Notes: generated from the sequence alone by a model not told the origin. A stretch of 64,000 bases of DNA from Apostichopus japonicus (GCF_037975245.1 NC_092577.1:16258013-16322012); one strand, 5' to 3'. Numbered from the stretch's first letter, positions 8,824 to 19,094 are shown. Numbers and translations are program-made.

Positions 8824-11800
8824 GTGCAGGCTAAGCTTAAAAGCAAAGACAACTTTGTTTTGATGGCAGATGGCAGTAGTAAGATCAGGGACAAGGGGAC
8901 AATAGTCTTGGACGTCGAAGCTGCAAACAAGAGATTCCAGCATGAGATCCACGTAATGGACATTGAATATGAGGGTATCCTGGGTCTGGATTTCATGATC
9001 AAACATGACTGTCAACTTGACTGGAAAAGGGGGGAAATTTGCTTTGATGGAGTGAATGTAGAACTACACTCGCAGGCGATCCAAAACGCTGTATTCCGTC
9101 TCAGTGTAAAGGAGACTACAATCGTTCCCCCAGGAAGTGAATCCATTGTAGCAGCCCAACTTGTGAAAACTGGTCGTTGTCACCATGCTGCAAAGAAGGA
9201 TGGCATGAGGAATGGTTACGTGTCACCATTACAGAGCTTTCATGACAGGCATGACATGGTAGTGGCACATGCCCTCGTGGATGCATCACAGGAAGTCATG
9301 CCTCTCCGAGTCTTCAATCCGACGGAAAATGAAGTCACATTGTACAAGGACTCCCAACCAGCTACTGTAGAATTTTCCATTCAAATCCTCGACGATGACA
9401 CTGCACCCGAGACACGGACGCCTAAATCTGTCGGTGTTATCCACACGGATGACGCAGCTGACACTGAGAGCACCACTGCAGACCAAGGTCAGAGCTCTCT
9501 TCCAGATCACATTCAGAAACTGTTGGATGGAGCCGGATGCGATCTGTCTGATACCCAACGGAATCAGGCAGAATGCTTCCTCATGAAGTTTTGTGAACTT
9601 TTCAGCTCAGGCAATAGTCAGCTTGGGAGAACAAATATCGTGAAGCACAGGATCAACACCGGAGACAACCCTCCGATCAAACAGTGCCCAAGAAGAATCC
9701 AAATTCACAAACAAGCAGTTGCGGACAAGGAGGTGGAGAAAATGTTACAAAGTGGCGTTGTTTTACCTTCCAAGAGTCCCTGGGCATCTCCAATTGTGCT
9801 TGTTACAAAGAAAGACGGCTCCACCCGCTTCTGTGTCGACTACAGAAAGCTCAACGATGCCACCATCAAAGACGCGTATCCTCTTCCAAGGATCGAAGAT
9901 AGCTTGGATTCCCTAGGCGGGTCGAGGTGGTTTTCCACTTTGGACTTAGCCTCTGGATACTGGCAAGTTGAAGTTAAAGAGGAGGATCGAGCTAAGACTG
10001 CCTTTGTTACTCGAAAAGGACTGTATGAATTCACAGTTATGCCGTTCGGTCTCTGCAACGCCCCGGCCACTTTCCAACGTTTGATGGAAAGGGTTCTTGC
10101 TGGCCTTCAGTGGGACGTTGCCGTCTTATACATCGATGACATCATAGTGCATGGGCGCACATTTGAGGAACACATAGAACGCTTAAGCTCTGTCCTCCAA
10201 CGTTTGCGAGAGGCCAATCTGACAATGAAAACCAAGAAGTGCTGCCTATTCCAAAGCAAAGTTGAGTTCTTGGGCCACGTAGTATCAGGTGAAGGTATAA
10301 GTCCCAACCCCCGGAAAGTAAAGGATGTAGCGGAATGGGTCACACCCTCAACCTTGACAGACCTCAGGAGCTTTCTAGGCCTTGCAACCTACTATCGGAG
10401 GTTCATTGAAGGGTTCGCCAGCATAGCCCGTCCACTGCATGCACTGACTGAGAAAGGAAAGCAGTTCAAGTGGAGCGATGACTGTGCAGAAGCATTTGCT
10501 ACTCTGAAGAACAAACTAACCTCATCTCCGATTTTGGCATACCCCTACGATAAGGACCCTTTTGTACTCGACACAGATGCCAGCCAGTTTGGAATAGGTG
10601 CAGTGCTCTCACAGAAACAGTCTGGTCAGGAACTTGTTATTTCCTATGGAAGTCGACTTCTCACGAAAAGGGAACGCAACTATTGTACAACGAGAAAAGA
10701 GTTGCTGGCCGTTGTTTACTTTGTACGGTATTTCAGACATTACTTGCTGGGCAAGCCGTTTCTACTACGTACCGATCATGGGAGCTTGCGGTGGTTGTTT
10801 TCATTCAAGGAACCCGAGGGGCAGGTTGCTCGCTGGATAGAGAGTTTGGCCCCTTATGAATTCAAGATCGAACACAGGCCGGGAACCAAGCACCTCAATG
10901 CAGACGCACTATCGAGGAAACCATGTGCACAGTGTGGACTCAGCAGCTCCACAGATCCTGGAAAAAACGAACTGAGCGTGAAAGCAGATGTGGAGGCAGT
11001 AACGCCCCACCCAGAGAACGATGGTGACACTGAGAAGCTACCCAGAATATCTGACGTTGACCATGTACCAAATAGTGCCACAGACTCCATGACAATTCCT
11101 ACTTGGTCGAAAGAGCACCTCAGAAAGGAGCAGCTCAAAGACAGAGAATTTAAAATGTTCATAGAAATTCTAGAAAGTGGTAGAACCCGACCTTCCTGGG
11201 AAGGGATTTCCAGCGAGGATGCCGCTGTGAAGTTTCTCTGGTCACGTATGGAGCAATTACGCATCCAAGAAAATGTGCTGTACTTGAGGTGGGAAGACGC
11301 AACCGGGGAGACTGTAAACTATAAGCTCTTAGTACCCAAGGCCATGCGAAAAGAAGTGATGGGTCAGCTGCATGACGTCAGGACTGCCGGGCATCTAGGT
11401 TTCAACAAGACGTGGAGTAGAGCGAAACGTTCACCGGTCTACTGTAGAAATATGCGGAGGGACATCTACGAACACTGTGTCCAATGTCATGAGTGTGGAT
11501 CCAGGAAAAGTCCCACGAAAAAGAACCGAGCCCCCATGCAGGAGTATCGAATTGGGATACCAATGGAAAGAGTCGCAATGGACGTGCCTGGACCCTTCCC
11601 TGAGACTTGTCGTGGCAATCGTTTCATACTTGTAGTAAGCGACTACTTCACGAAATGGACCGAAGCTTACGCCATGCCCAACCATACAGCAGAAACAGTT
11701 GCCAATACGTTCGTGGAGCAGTTCGTATGCAGGTTTGGCACACCCAGAGAAGTTTTCACGGACCAGGGCAGAGAATTTGAATCCCGGTTATTCTACTGTA

Positions 11801-12351
11801 TGTGTAAAGAACTTGGCATTGAGAAAACTCGTACGTCCCCTTTCCATCCCCAGTCTGACGGCATGGTGGAGCGGTTTAACCGGACTATGGAATGTATGCT
11901 GACCAACTATGTGTCAGGAAATCAGAGAGACTGGGACGTTAGTCTGCCATTTATTACCATGGCCTACCGCTCCACTGAACATGACTCCACCAAGTTTACT
12001 CCAAATATGTTGATGCTGGGAAGAGAAGTGGAGATGCCGCTGGACATTGTGGTGGTCCTACCCCTGCAGGAGGACTTCAGTGGAAGCTACAGGGAGAACC
12101 AAGCCCCGCATATTGGTTATGCGGAACGCCTACGCTACAGATTGGAAACAAGTTTCGAGGTAGTACGCACGAATTTAGGGAAACAGATGACCCGACAAAA
12201 GCACCACTACGACAGGGGCAGTAAAGGAACGACACGGTACCAAACCGGTGATTCGGTGTGGCTTTATAACCCGACGAGGAAGATCGGGCTGAGCCCGAAA
12301 CTACGCCCCACATGGGATGGCCCTTACGTCGTCACGAAACAACAGATGTGA
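8824..12351 (+). CDS. pol: pol polyprotein: PR(C-term)-RT-RNase H-integrase
   Basis: The uninterrupted frame is 1,175 codons when counted from 8824, although true translation would come from upstream as gag-pol. Protease C-terminal GILGLDFM lies near residue 58. The reverse transcriptase spans about residues 300-490 with FCVDYRKLN, FSTLDLASGYWQV, MPFGLCNAPATFQR and the catalytic YIDD at 436-439. RNase H has D583/D585 in VLDTDAS and a RKELLAVVYF helix. Integrase shows an H/H-C/C zinc region (GHLGFNKT to CVQCHECG), then the D,D35E core: D920, D980 and E1016, with 35 residues between the last two. A GPY/F-like KLRPTWDGPY lies just before the end. The frame stops at 12351, inside the integrase C-terminal domain, whose continuation is in another frame. 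Confidence 0.9.
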   Translation: MQAKLKSKDNFVLMADGSSKIRDKGTIVLDVEAANKRFQHEIHVMDIEYEGILGLDFMIKHDCQLDWKRGEICFDGVNVELHSQAIQNAVFRLSVKETTIVPPGSESIVAAQLVKTGRCHHAAKKDGMRNGYVSPLQSFHDRHDMVVAHALVDASQEVMPLRVFNPTENEVTLYKDSQPATVEFSIQILDDDTAPETRTPKSVGVIHTDDAADTESTTADQGQSSLPDHIQKLLDGAGCDLSDTQRNQAECFLMKFCELFSSGNSQLGRTNIVKHRINTGDNPPIKQCPRRIQIHKQAVADKEVEKMLQSGVVLPSKSPWASPIVLVTKKDGSTRFCVDYRKLNDATIKDAYPLPRIEDSLDSLGGSRWFSTLDLASGYWQVEVKEEDRAKTAFVTRKGLYEFTVMPFGLCNAPATFQRLMERVLAGLQWDVAVLYIDDIIVHGRTFEEHIERLSSVLQRLREANLTMKTKKCCLFQSKVEFLGHVVSGEGISPNPRKVKDVAEWVTPSTLTDLRSFLGLATYYRRFIEGFASIARPLHALTEKGKQFKWSDDCAEAFATLKNKLTSSPILAYPYDKDPFVLDTDASQFGIGAVLSQKQSGQELVISYGSRLLTKRERNYCTTRKELLAVVYFVRYFRHYLLGKPFLLRTDHGSLRWLFSFKEPEGQVARWIESLAPYEFKIEHRPGTKHLNADALSRKPCAQCGLSSSTDPGKNELSVKADVEAVTPHPENDGDTEKLPRISDVDHVPNSATDSMTIPTWSKEHLRKEQLKDREFKMFIEILESGRTRPSWEGISSEDAAVKFLWSRMEQLRIQENVLYLRWEDATGETVNYKLLVPKAMRKEVMGQLHDVRTAGHLGFNKTWSRAKRSPVYCRNMRRDIYEHCVQCHECGSRKSPTKKNRAPMQEYRIGIPMERVAMDVPGPFPETCRGNRFILVVSDYFTKWTEAYAMPNHTAETVANTFVEQFVCRFGTPREVFTDQGREFESRLFYCMCKELGIEKTRTSPFHPQSDGMVERFNRTMECMLTNYVSGNQRDWDVSLPFITMAYRSTEHDSTKFTPNMLMLGREVEMPLDIVVVLPLQEDFSGSYRENQAPHIGYAERLRYRLETSFEVVRTNLGKQMTRQKHHYDRGSKGTTRYQTGDSVWLYNPTRKIGLSPKLRPTWDGPYVVTKQQM

Positions 12352-12614
12352 CATATCGCATCCGGAAAAACCCTAGATGCAAGCCAAAGGTTGTTCACTC
12401 CGATCGGCTTAAACCCTACCTAGGCACCCACGATAAGGGATGGTGGAAGGGGCAAGTCCCCGAAGAAGACACCAGAGAGGAGGAACCTGTCACACCAAGG
12501 AACACCTTGGAAGTACCCACTCCGAAAACACCAAGTAAGACGCCCCCTTCTGACCCCGGTCCGAAGGAGAAACCACCCGGACGCCGCTACAACTTGCGCC
12601 CCCGGTTTCGTTAG
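12312..12614 (+). pseudogene. Integrase C-terminal tail in shifted frame
   Basis: This frame overlaps the end of pol and carries the expected rest of the integrase C-terminus: a basic region, then VVHSDRLKPYLG, which is typical after the GPY/F motif, then a proline/threonine-rich tail ending RRYNLRPRFR. A single-frame slip in about 12320-12350 separates it from pol. Confidence 0.75.
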
Positions 12615-13075
12615 AACTTAGTTGCAGTAAAGCCTTTGATTTTGTATTCGCATTTTCGGAATATACAGCTCCAAGATAACAGTGTTCCGGAAGGAAAAAA
12701 AAAAGGGTCTTGAAAAAAAGGGTCTTGAAGAGGGTCTGAATAGCAGGATATTCGCTGTTGCTTTAAAAGAAAGAAATTTCAAGGAGACAAAGAAGCAAGA
12801 GATGATAAAAGTCAAACCCCGGAGTAACCTAGCTACATAAAATGCAATGAATGCAACGGTACCGGAATAGACAATGTAAGAACACAAGCTTAGTACATAC
12901 CGAGAGAGCTCTATCCTTCCATATACCTGTATGTTACACAGTAAGCCCGAGACATTCAATCACAGGTCTTTACGAGTTCACATAGAGTTGCGAAGTAAAC
13001 ATACGGTTTTCTGAAAAGAAAAAAGAAAAAAAAATATAAGAAGCTGTAATAAAACAGTATTTTCTGTGCCAAAGG
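12615..13075. other. Spacer between pol and zinc-finger ORF
   Basis: No coding frame is supported. The A/G-rich stretches (AAAAAAAAAAGGGTCTTG repeated at about 12697-12735) are a short direct duplication. A subgenomic promoter or splice acceptor for the downstream ORF may lie here but cannot be proven from sequence. Confidence 0.4.
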
Positions 13076-13904
13076 ATGACCGAGTGTAAAGCCTGTCAAA
13101 TGACATTTGGGCGTCGAAGTAACCTAAGACGACACCAAAGGACAAGCTGCCCTGCCCACGGAAACCGCAGGGACGAGGAATGCAGGTACTGTGGAGCTAC
13201 ATTCTACCGTAGGGACGTGTGCCAACGACACGAGCGGAGATGTAGAGTTTGGACGTGAGCGCGACCAATCGGACCGTGCTCACGTAGAACCGCACCAACC
13301 GGAAGCGGCTAGTAGCACGAGTCAGCACCACACGGAAGCTGGCCCTGCTGTGGACTCAGACGTTTTAGAAGTTCACACCGACCCTAATGACGCCCTTGCC
13401 ATCGAAGTATCCGGTAGGAGGGAGCAAGGGATACAGGCGGATCTCCCCTTCCGAGGACACGGCCCAAGTATTCTGGTCAAACGTGGGGAAATAATTGTTG
13501 TAAGAGGGCGGCGTTACCGAATGGCGAGGGACTCCTGTATTCCGATAGAGGACGATGAGGCCCATGTAGAGTCCACAGCTTCCCAGACTACTGAAACGAG
13601 CGGGCTAGATTTCCATGAACGGTGGTCCTTACGCAGCACGTCCGTCGGATTCGACACGGAGGGAAACTCATACCTTCAGCGCCCGACCAGAGTGCTGCAA
13701 ACATACGGGGGGCCATACAACCAATTTTACGTACCGCCCGAATACGCCCACCAGCCGGCGTTCGGCGGAATTGTGCCTCCAGGAGCAACGCGGCTGGTTG
13801 GGAAAACTTTTTCGAGCAGCGAACCGAGCGACACGCTGAAGGACTATGATTTCAAGCCAACCAAATTTGTGAAAAATTTGTTACATGTGTTTCATGTTTT
13901 GTAA
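13076..13904 (+). CDS. Accessory ORF of gypsy element with two C2H2 zinc fingers
   Basis: The ATG at 13076 opens a 60-codon frame with two fingers: CKACQMTFGRRSNLRRHQ ending in a C-x-x-H variant, and CRYCGATFYRRDVCQRHERR ending H-x4-C. It stops at 13258. A second frame, open from about 13191 to 13904, carries an acidic then basic tail (ILVKRGEIIVVRGRRYRMAR) and a Y/P-rich C-terminus. Continuity in position and composition suggests one protein broken by a frameshift near 13240. It lies where env or an antisense gene sits in other gypsy elements, but it has no signal peptide or membrane span. A DNA- or RNA-binding accessory role is inference. Confidence 0.6.
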
Positions 13905-14615
13905 AGATGTCGGAAACTACGTGTTATTTTTTTTATGGATTAAATGTGTTTCTACTTTGGAGACAAGGGGCTGCGCATGACCATTTGGAATGTGCCCAGG
14001 TAAGATCACACCAATCGGATGTGGTCGGCAGTCCGGGGCCAGCACCACACGGAAGCTGGTCCCACTTCCTGTGTTTCCCCTAGAAAATCCGATGGAAGAG
14101 TTTATGGTGGAAGGTTACCAACTATTATGTTTTCAAATTGTCAAGCCGAGTATTTGCGTTTCAAACTGAAAGAAAATGTTTTGTGTTTGTAATTTTAATT
14201 TAAGTGCAAAAGACGATCTCAAAGAGTTTTTAAATTGGACCATTTATTGTAAATTTGTGTACGGACTCAGCCAAGGAACCGCATTTTTTTTTTTTTTGGA
14301 TTCATTTTATGTAAAGTTTTCCTTTGGATATTTTAGCGGTGAGAAACTTCGAAGCCTTTATTGTTTTTATCTGTTTTGTTCGGAACATGCTTAGTAGGTG
14401 TGAAGAGAGTATTTCAGTATCTTAGTAACGTGATTCCTTTCTGTTTTTAAAATGCATTCATCGAATTCACATGTACATTCTCGTACTCACGAGGGTAACC
14501 CATTTAAAAAGTTTGTAAATAGCGGCTAACAATGGTGTAGGTCCTAGCTATTTGTTACGGCACTATTAAGAGTATTTACCATGTGGGGTCACATGGTGTA
14601 AGCCAAGTGGAGGAG
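13905..14615 (+). other. 3' untranslated region and polypurine tract of gypsy element
   Basis: No coding frame is supported. A segment at 14010-14070 (GCACCACACGGAAGCTGG) repeats one inside the accessory ORF at 13323-13345, a short direct duplication. The purine run AAGTGGAGGAG at 14605-14615 directly precedes the 3' LTR and is the likely plus-strand primer. Confidence 0.6.
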
Positions 14616-14818
14616 AGTGTAACGCTCGGGCCGACCTCTGGCCAAGGAAATAAACCGTTTTATACTTACCTGGATTGTTTGGATAATTTCTACTTGTGTT
14701 TGACTCCACGCTATTTCGCCGACTTTGTGGCCAATCAAAATACAACACCATCGGCCAAGGATCCTAACCTGCCGGCCTAACGCTACCCAATCTAAACCCC
14801 ACCCCCAAAATCGTTACA
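14616..14818 (+). repeat. 3' LTR of gypsy element (short form)
   Basis: The 203-bp LTR matches the ends of the 5' LTR. Relative to that copy it lacks the 610 bp corresponding to 6243-6852, joined as CCAAGG|AAATAAACC. Only one substitution and one length change in a C-run distinguish the shared parts. Confidence 0.88.
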
Positions 14819-14822
14819 ATAT

Positions 14823-15261
14823 CATTAAGATAATCGTTAAGAAAAAAAATTGGTTTACTAGTAGGCCAACATATGGACCGTGACATCAAAAAGTTGTTGA
14901 ATCACTATATTCATATAAAACAATAACTTTGGCTAAGTAAAAGTTTGGCTTACGTGGCATGGCTGGAAGTTGTGGAATCAATTCCTAGAGCTGTCACACT
15001 CCCCAGTGGTTACTTGCCATAATATCACACGGCACGGATATGGTTTCCAATGAGCTATGTATGACGGCTTATTAACCATTTAGGTTCACTAATATCGCAA
15101 TATAATTGTGATCGATATGGCTAAAGAGTGTTCATGTTCTGTAGAATGTTTTGAATCGATCACCTATCATGTGTCAACCATTGTTACGTCACGAAAAAAG
15201 GAAAGATGAATAAACCTGGAGAACAGTTCCTTGATCTTTGAACCAGAATGAAAACATTTCA
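14823..15261. other. Interval between gypsy and the next element
   Basis: AT-rich DNA with no supported gene. It is presumably part of the older repeat into which the gypsy element inserted. Confidence 0.35.
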
Positions 15262-15479
15262 TGGTTCCTTGCTGCTGTTCATTAGTTCCATTCATAGGGA
15301 AATTTCTAACAAAGCCCTAATACAACAACAGTAATTTATGCTCACAAACTTTTGTGAAGACTATCTACCATTATCATCATACCAAGTTTGACGAAATTCC
15401 GACTAGTAATAGTAGCCAAGTAATTGCAATTTGGAGTATTTCACGTTTGACCCCATGACCTCATTAATATTCATGAAAT

Positions 15480-17153
15480 GAGCACCAAAATCAACAGGGT
15501 TAATCTACTTACTATGGGGCCACCCACTCACCAAGTATGGTAATGATTGGTCATTCCCTTGTTGAGTTATTGTGCATACAAACTTTTCATAACGAAATAA
15601 TGCTAGCCCCCCCCCTTATAAACATGCATGATATCAATTGCAACACACATCAGTGTGTGGAGACTATCTACCAATATCATCATACCAAGTTTGACGAAAT
15701 TCCAATAAATAGTAGCCAAGTTATTGCAACTTGGGAGTTTTTCACGTTTGACCCGTGACCTCATTAATATTTTTTAACTTTGACCTCGTATAACTTCGCA
15801 CACGAAGGTCACACGGGGGTCAACCTATTGACATTTGATCGGAAGGTACCTTTGACATCTGAAAATAGCATCGAAACTGTAAAAATCCCCAAAACATGAA
15901 AAGGTCACCAGAGGTCAAATTGAGGTCAAGGGTCACCCAGATGCGGGTCGACAATTGGATTAAATTGAAGCAACTCCCAACCCTAACGGACAATTCATTC
16001 TCAAGTTATCGCAAAAATACTACTTTTTTATCATTAATTGACCTTTGGTGACCTCGGATCACATGACCGTTAAGTTTGAAAATATTCCCCTATACCATTT
16101 GCAACTTGTCCCAAAATATCAACAGTGTCAAACCTTGGAACTGGGAATTATTGCACTAAATGTCTGAAAATTTACTTTGACCTCATATAACTTCACACAC
16201 AAAGGTCACCTGGGGTAAACCTATTGACATTTTTGATTGGTGAGACGTGAATATAGCATCAAAACTGTAAAGATTCCAAAAAAAATTTCTTTGCCCATTT
16301 TCTCACCCAAAATACTACTTTTTTAACATTAATTGACCTTTGATGACCTCGGATCACATGACCGTTAAGTTTGAAAATATTCCTCTATACCATTTGCAAC
16401 TTGTCCCAAAATATCAACCTTGTTACACCTTGGCCCTGGGAGTTATTGCATTAAATGTCTGAAAATTAACTTTGACCTTGTATAACTTTACACACAAAGG
16501 TCACCCGGGTGTCAACCCATTGACATTTTTGATCGGAAGGTACGTTTGATATCCAAATCTAGCATCAAAACCAAACATTTTCTTTTTCGCCCGTTTTCTC
16601 CCAAACTAAGCACATTTTTTCTAATGTGACCTTTGACCTTGGTTTCAAATGTAGTTTGATCTGCTGATTCCAAAAATCAACACGATAAGTCTGTACAGCC
16701 ATCCTAACTCCGACCGAAAACTTTCACCCCTTATAAGTTCGCACACAAAGGTCACACGGGGGTCAACCTATCGATATTTATGATCGGAAGGTACCTTTGA
16801 AACTGTAAAAATCCCCAAAACATGAAAAGGTCACCAGAGGTCAAATTGAGGTCAAGGGTCACCCAGATGTGGGTCGACAATTGGATTACACTGAAGCAAC
16901 TCCCAACCCTAACGGACAATTCGTTCTCAAGTTATCGCAAAAAACTAGTTTTTTAACATTAATTGACCTTTGGTGACCTCAGATCACATGACCGTTAAGT
17001 TTCAAAATGTTTCCCTAACCAGTTCACAACTTGTCCCAAAATATCAACCTTGTCGCACATTGGCACTGGGAGTTATTGTAGTTTTAGTATTTTGGGTTTT
17101 TGGACCATAACTGACCTTTGGTGACCTTTGTGGGCACCAAAAACAATAGGGTT
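15480..17153 (+). repeat. Degenerate tandem blocks with GACCTTTG(GT) words
   Basis: Several blocks recur with variation. ACATTAATTGACCTTTG plus GATCACATGACCGTTAAG appears near 16030, 16325 and 16950. A CTTCGCACACAAAGGTCAC block appears near 15790, 16190, 16480 and 16730. AAAAGGTCACCAGAGGTC plus GGGTCGACAATTGGAT appears near 15898 and 16826. The pattern is an old higher-order tandem array with unequal loss of blocks. No frame is supported. Confidence 0.75.
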
Positions 17154-17350
17154 CATCTACTCAGTTCAATTCTCGTGGAGTGCGGACGTGTTTTCGGCTG
17201 CTCTCCACCTTTCGTTGACCACACCTTTATTGTGTTTTTACGTTGGCCCTTCATTAGTTTACAGTTTGTTTTAGTGTAGTTTGTGTGTTTTGGGTTTGTT
17301 TCGTTTTGGTTTGTGTATAGGTGCGTGGCTTTGCCACACCCCTAGCTGTC

Positions 17351-18643
17351 ATGGCGGCTCGCCGTGACAGCAAAATCGTATTGTTGAGTTTTTCGGGGGA
17401 GGCTAAGGTCGTCCCCGTACAAGTTTTTTCAGTTTTGCGTTCTGTTGGTTTAAAGGTCCCTGGAGAGGTTGACGCGCTTCAGCGCAAACCTCTCCGGGGT
17501 ATGAATTGTTTTGATGTACGGTTTACCTCGGAGGCTGCCCGCGTCCGAGGCGTCCATGTGTTGGAGGGAGTTGAGGGACTGAAGGTCACACCGTATGACA
17601 GTTCGGTGTGGGTGACAGTCCTCCATCTCCCTCTGGACATGTCTGAACAGGTTGTTGTGCGGACACTGGGGCGTTTTGGGAAAGTGACCGGCTACGAGGA
17701 GCCGGAATTCCTTGAAAGTAAAGGTGTCAAGACCGGGACTAGACGAGTTAGAATCGAACTCAAGTCCGACATCCCCTCTACCTTGTGGGCTAATGGGCAC
17801 AGGGCCCACATTGCATACCCGGGCCAGCCTCGCACTTGTTGGAGGTGTGGGCTGGAAGGGCATGAGGCCAGGTTGTGCCCGAAGAAGCGGTGTAGCCGCT
17901 GTTTACAGGTTGGGCATACCCTGGCCGAGTGTAAAGGGGATATCGTTTGCAACTCGTGTGGGAAAACGGGCCATCTCGCCCGTTTATGCCCAGACCGCTC
18001 ATACGCCGCGAGAGTGGCTACGGGCGTCGTTGAAGCGGTCCCTGTCCCGGCCTCTGACACCGTACCACATGATGCCCCTGTCATCGCCCCAGTGTCCGAC
18101 ACTAGCGCCCCGATGGAGGCTTTGTTCCCCCTTTCGTGTCCGACCTCTCCCCTGATCGAACTTGCCGAGACTGCCAGCCTGCCCACTGAGGCAGAGCAGG
18201 ACAAAACGGCGGAGATGGTACTAGCGGAGTGGCACGCGGCGCAGGATGCGGCTTGTACTGGTTCACCGGTAGCTACGCCCGCTATCGGTGATACTAGTCG
18301 GGCCCCGAGTCAACCGGCCCAAGAGACATTAAGTGGCCCAGATTCTGACTCGCCAATGGAGGACTGCACTACAGCCTTATTAGTTGTGGCTAAGGAGTCC
18401 TCCGATTGGTTTGATGAGACAAAACAGGCCACTGATATCATTGACTCGAGTGGCCCTTCCACCCTACCCGCAGCCGCTTCCGCTATACCGGACACGATGG
18501 TCGCTAGTGGACCTCCTGTTCCTGACAGGGAGGTCCACTCGATCAAGGTTGACGAGGAGTTAAGAACTCTGCTCCCTCGTAAGAAAAGGGGGAATACTGT
18601 TAGGGGCTTGAAAAGACCCGTATTGGGAAAATTTCGCAGGTAA
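17351..18643 (+). CDS. LINE ORF1 protein with three CCHC zinc knuckles
   Basis: The ATG at 17351 gives 430 aa. I prefer it to a GTG ten codons upstream. The N-terminal part resembles the RRM-like region of Tx1/L1-type ORF1 (a VWVTVLHLPLDMS strand, then LGRFGKVTGYEEPEF). Three knuckles follow at about residues 163-225: CWRCGLEGHEARLC, CSRCLQVGHTLAEC and CNSCGKTGHLARLC. The C-terminal half is acidic, P/S/T-rich and probably disordered, with a short basic end (RKKRGNTVRGLKRPVLGKFR). ORF1 proteins coat the LINE RNA and act as chaperones during target-primed reverse transcription. The frame is fully intact although no ORF2 follows. Confidence 0.88.
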   Translation: MAARRDSKIVLLSFSGEAKVVPVQVFSVLRSVGLKVPGEVDALQRKPLRGMNCFDVRFTSEAARVRGVHVLEGVEGLKVTPYDSSVWVTVLHLPLDMSEQVVVRTLGRFGKVTGYEEPEFLESKGVKTGTRRVRIELKSDIPSTLWANGHRAHIAYPGQPRTCWRCGLEGHEARLCPKKRCSRCLQVGHTLAECKGDIVCNSCGKTGHLARLCPDRSYAARVATGVVEAVPVPASDTVPHDAPVIAPVSDTSAPMEALFPLSCPTSPLIELAETASLPTEAEQDKTAEMVLAEWHAAQDAACTGSPVATPAIGDTSRAPSQPAQETLSGPDSDSPMEDCTTALLVVAKESSDWFDETKQATDIIDSSGPSTLPAAASAIPDTMVASGPPVPDREVHSIKVDEELRTLLPRKKRGNTVRGLKRPVLGKFRR

Positions 18644-19010
18644 TGCGCAAGCCTGTCGTCTGCTATCGGGACGGCGTACCCCGGATGAATTTTGGAGTTA
18701 GTTAGTTGTTATGTGTGGGGCGGGGGGTTTGTGTGGTCCTTACATAATATGGGTTGGGGGTTTTCTGTTTGTGGTTTGGTGTTGGGTTTTTGGGGCTGGT
18801 TTGTGGAGCTTTATTGTTTTGGTTCTGTTAGCCTTTGGGTCCGTGTCCTTTTCACGTCACGTTAAACGCTATATTTTATACATTTGTGGGTTAGTGAGAG
18901 ATTTCTATTTGTGGGTTTTCAGTTGGGTTTTTGGTGGTTGTTAAACAGACGGATTGTTTTTGGTTTTGTTGACCTTTGGTCCGTGTCCGTTTCTTTGCAC
19001 GTAAAAAGCA
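18644..19010 (+). repeat. LINE 3' UTR, copy 2
   Basis: G/T-rich sequence almost identical to 1981-2353, ending GCACGTAAAAAGCA next to the target duplication. There is no poly(A), so the ORF2 enzyme of this family probably recognises the 3' UTR itself. Confidence 0.85.
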
Positions 19011-19094
19011 CATCTACTCACTATGGGCCACCCACCCACCAAGTTTGATCATGATCAGTCAATCCCTTGTTGAGTTATCGTGCATACAAGCTTA

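Larger units (their letters stand above)
6211..14818 (+). mobile_element. Ty3/gypsy LTR retrotransposon, defective
   Basis: The element spans 8.6 kb with gag, pol and an additional zinc-finger ORF between two LTRs that start AGTGTAACG and end CGTTACA. A 4-5-bp (A)ATAT target duplication flanks it. Pol domain order is PR-RT-RNase H-IN, the Ty3/gypsy order. A primer binding site complementary to tRNA-Leu follows the 5' LTR. Shared LTR sequence differs by one substitution and one 1-nt indel, which points to a recent insertion. Even so, gag, the gag-pol junction and the pol 3' end carry frame breaks, the protease lacks its catalytic motif and the 3' LTR is 610 bp shorter. It is therefore not autonomous. 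Confidence 0.92.
17164..19010 (+). mobile_element. ORF2-less (half-LINE) Tx1-like retrotransposon
   Basis: This 1,847-bp insertion is bounded by an exact 10-bp target duplication CATCTACTCA (17154-17163 and 19011-19020). It consists of a 187-bp 5' UTR, one intact ORF1 and the same 3' UTR found at 1981-2353. No reverse transcriptase or endonuclease sequence is present. ORF1 ends TTT CGC AGG TAA, the last codons being those that end ORF2 in the other copy, so a deletion joined ORF1 in frame to the end of ORF2. Intact termini and target duplication show it inserted in this deleted form, using enzymes in trans. It resembles mammalian HAL1 (half-L1) in design. Confidence 0.85.
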
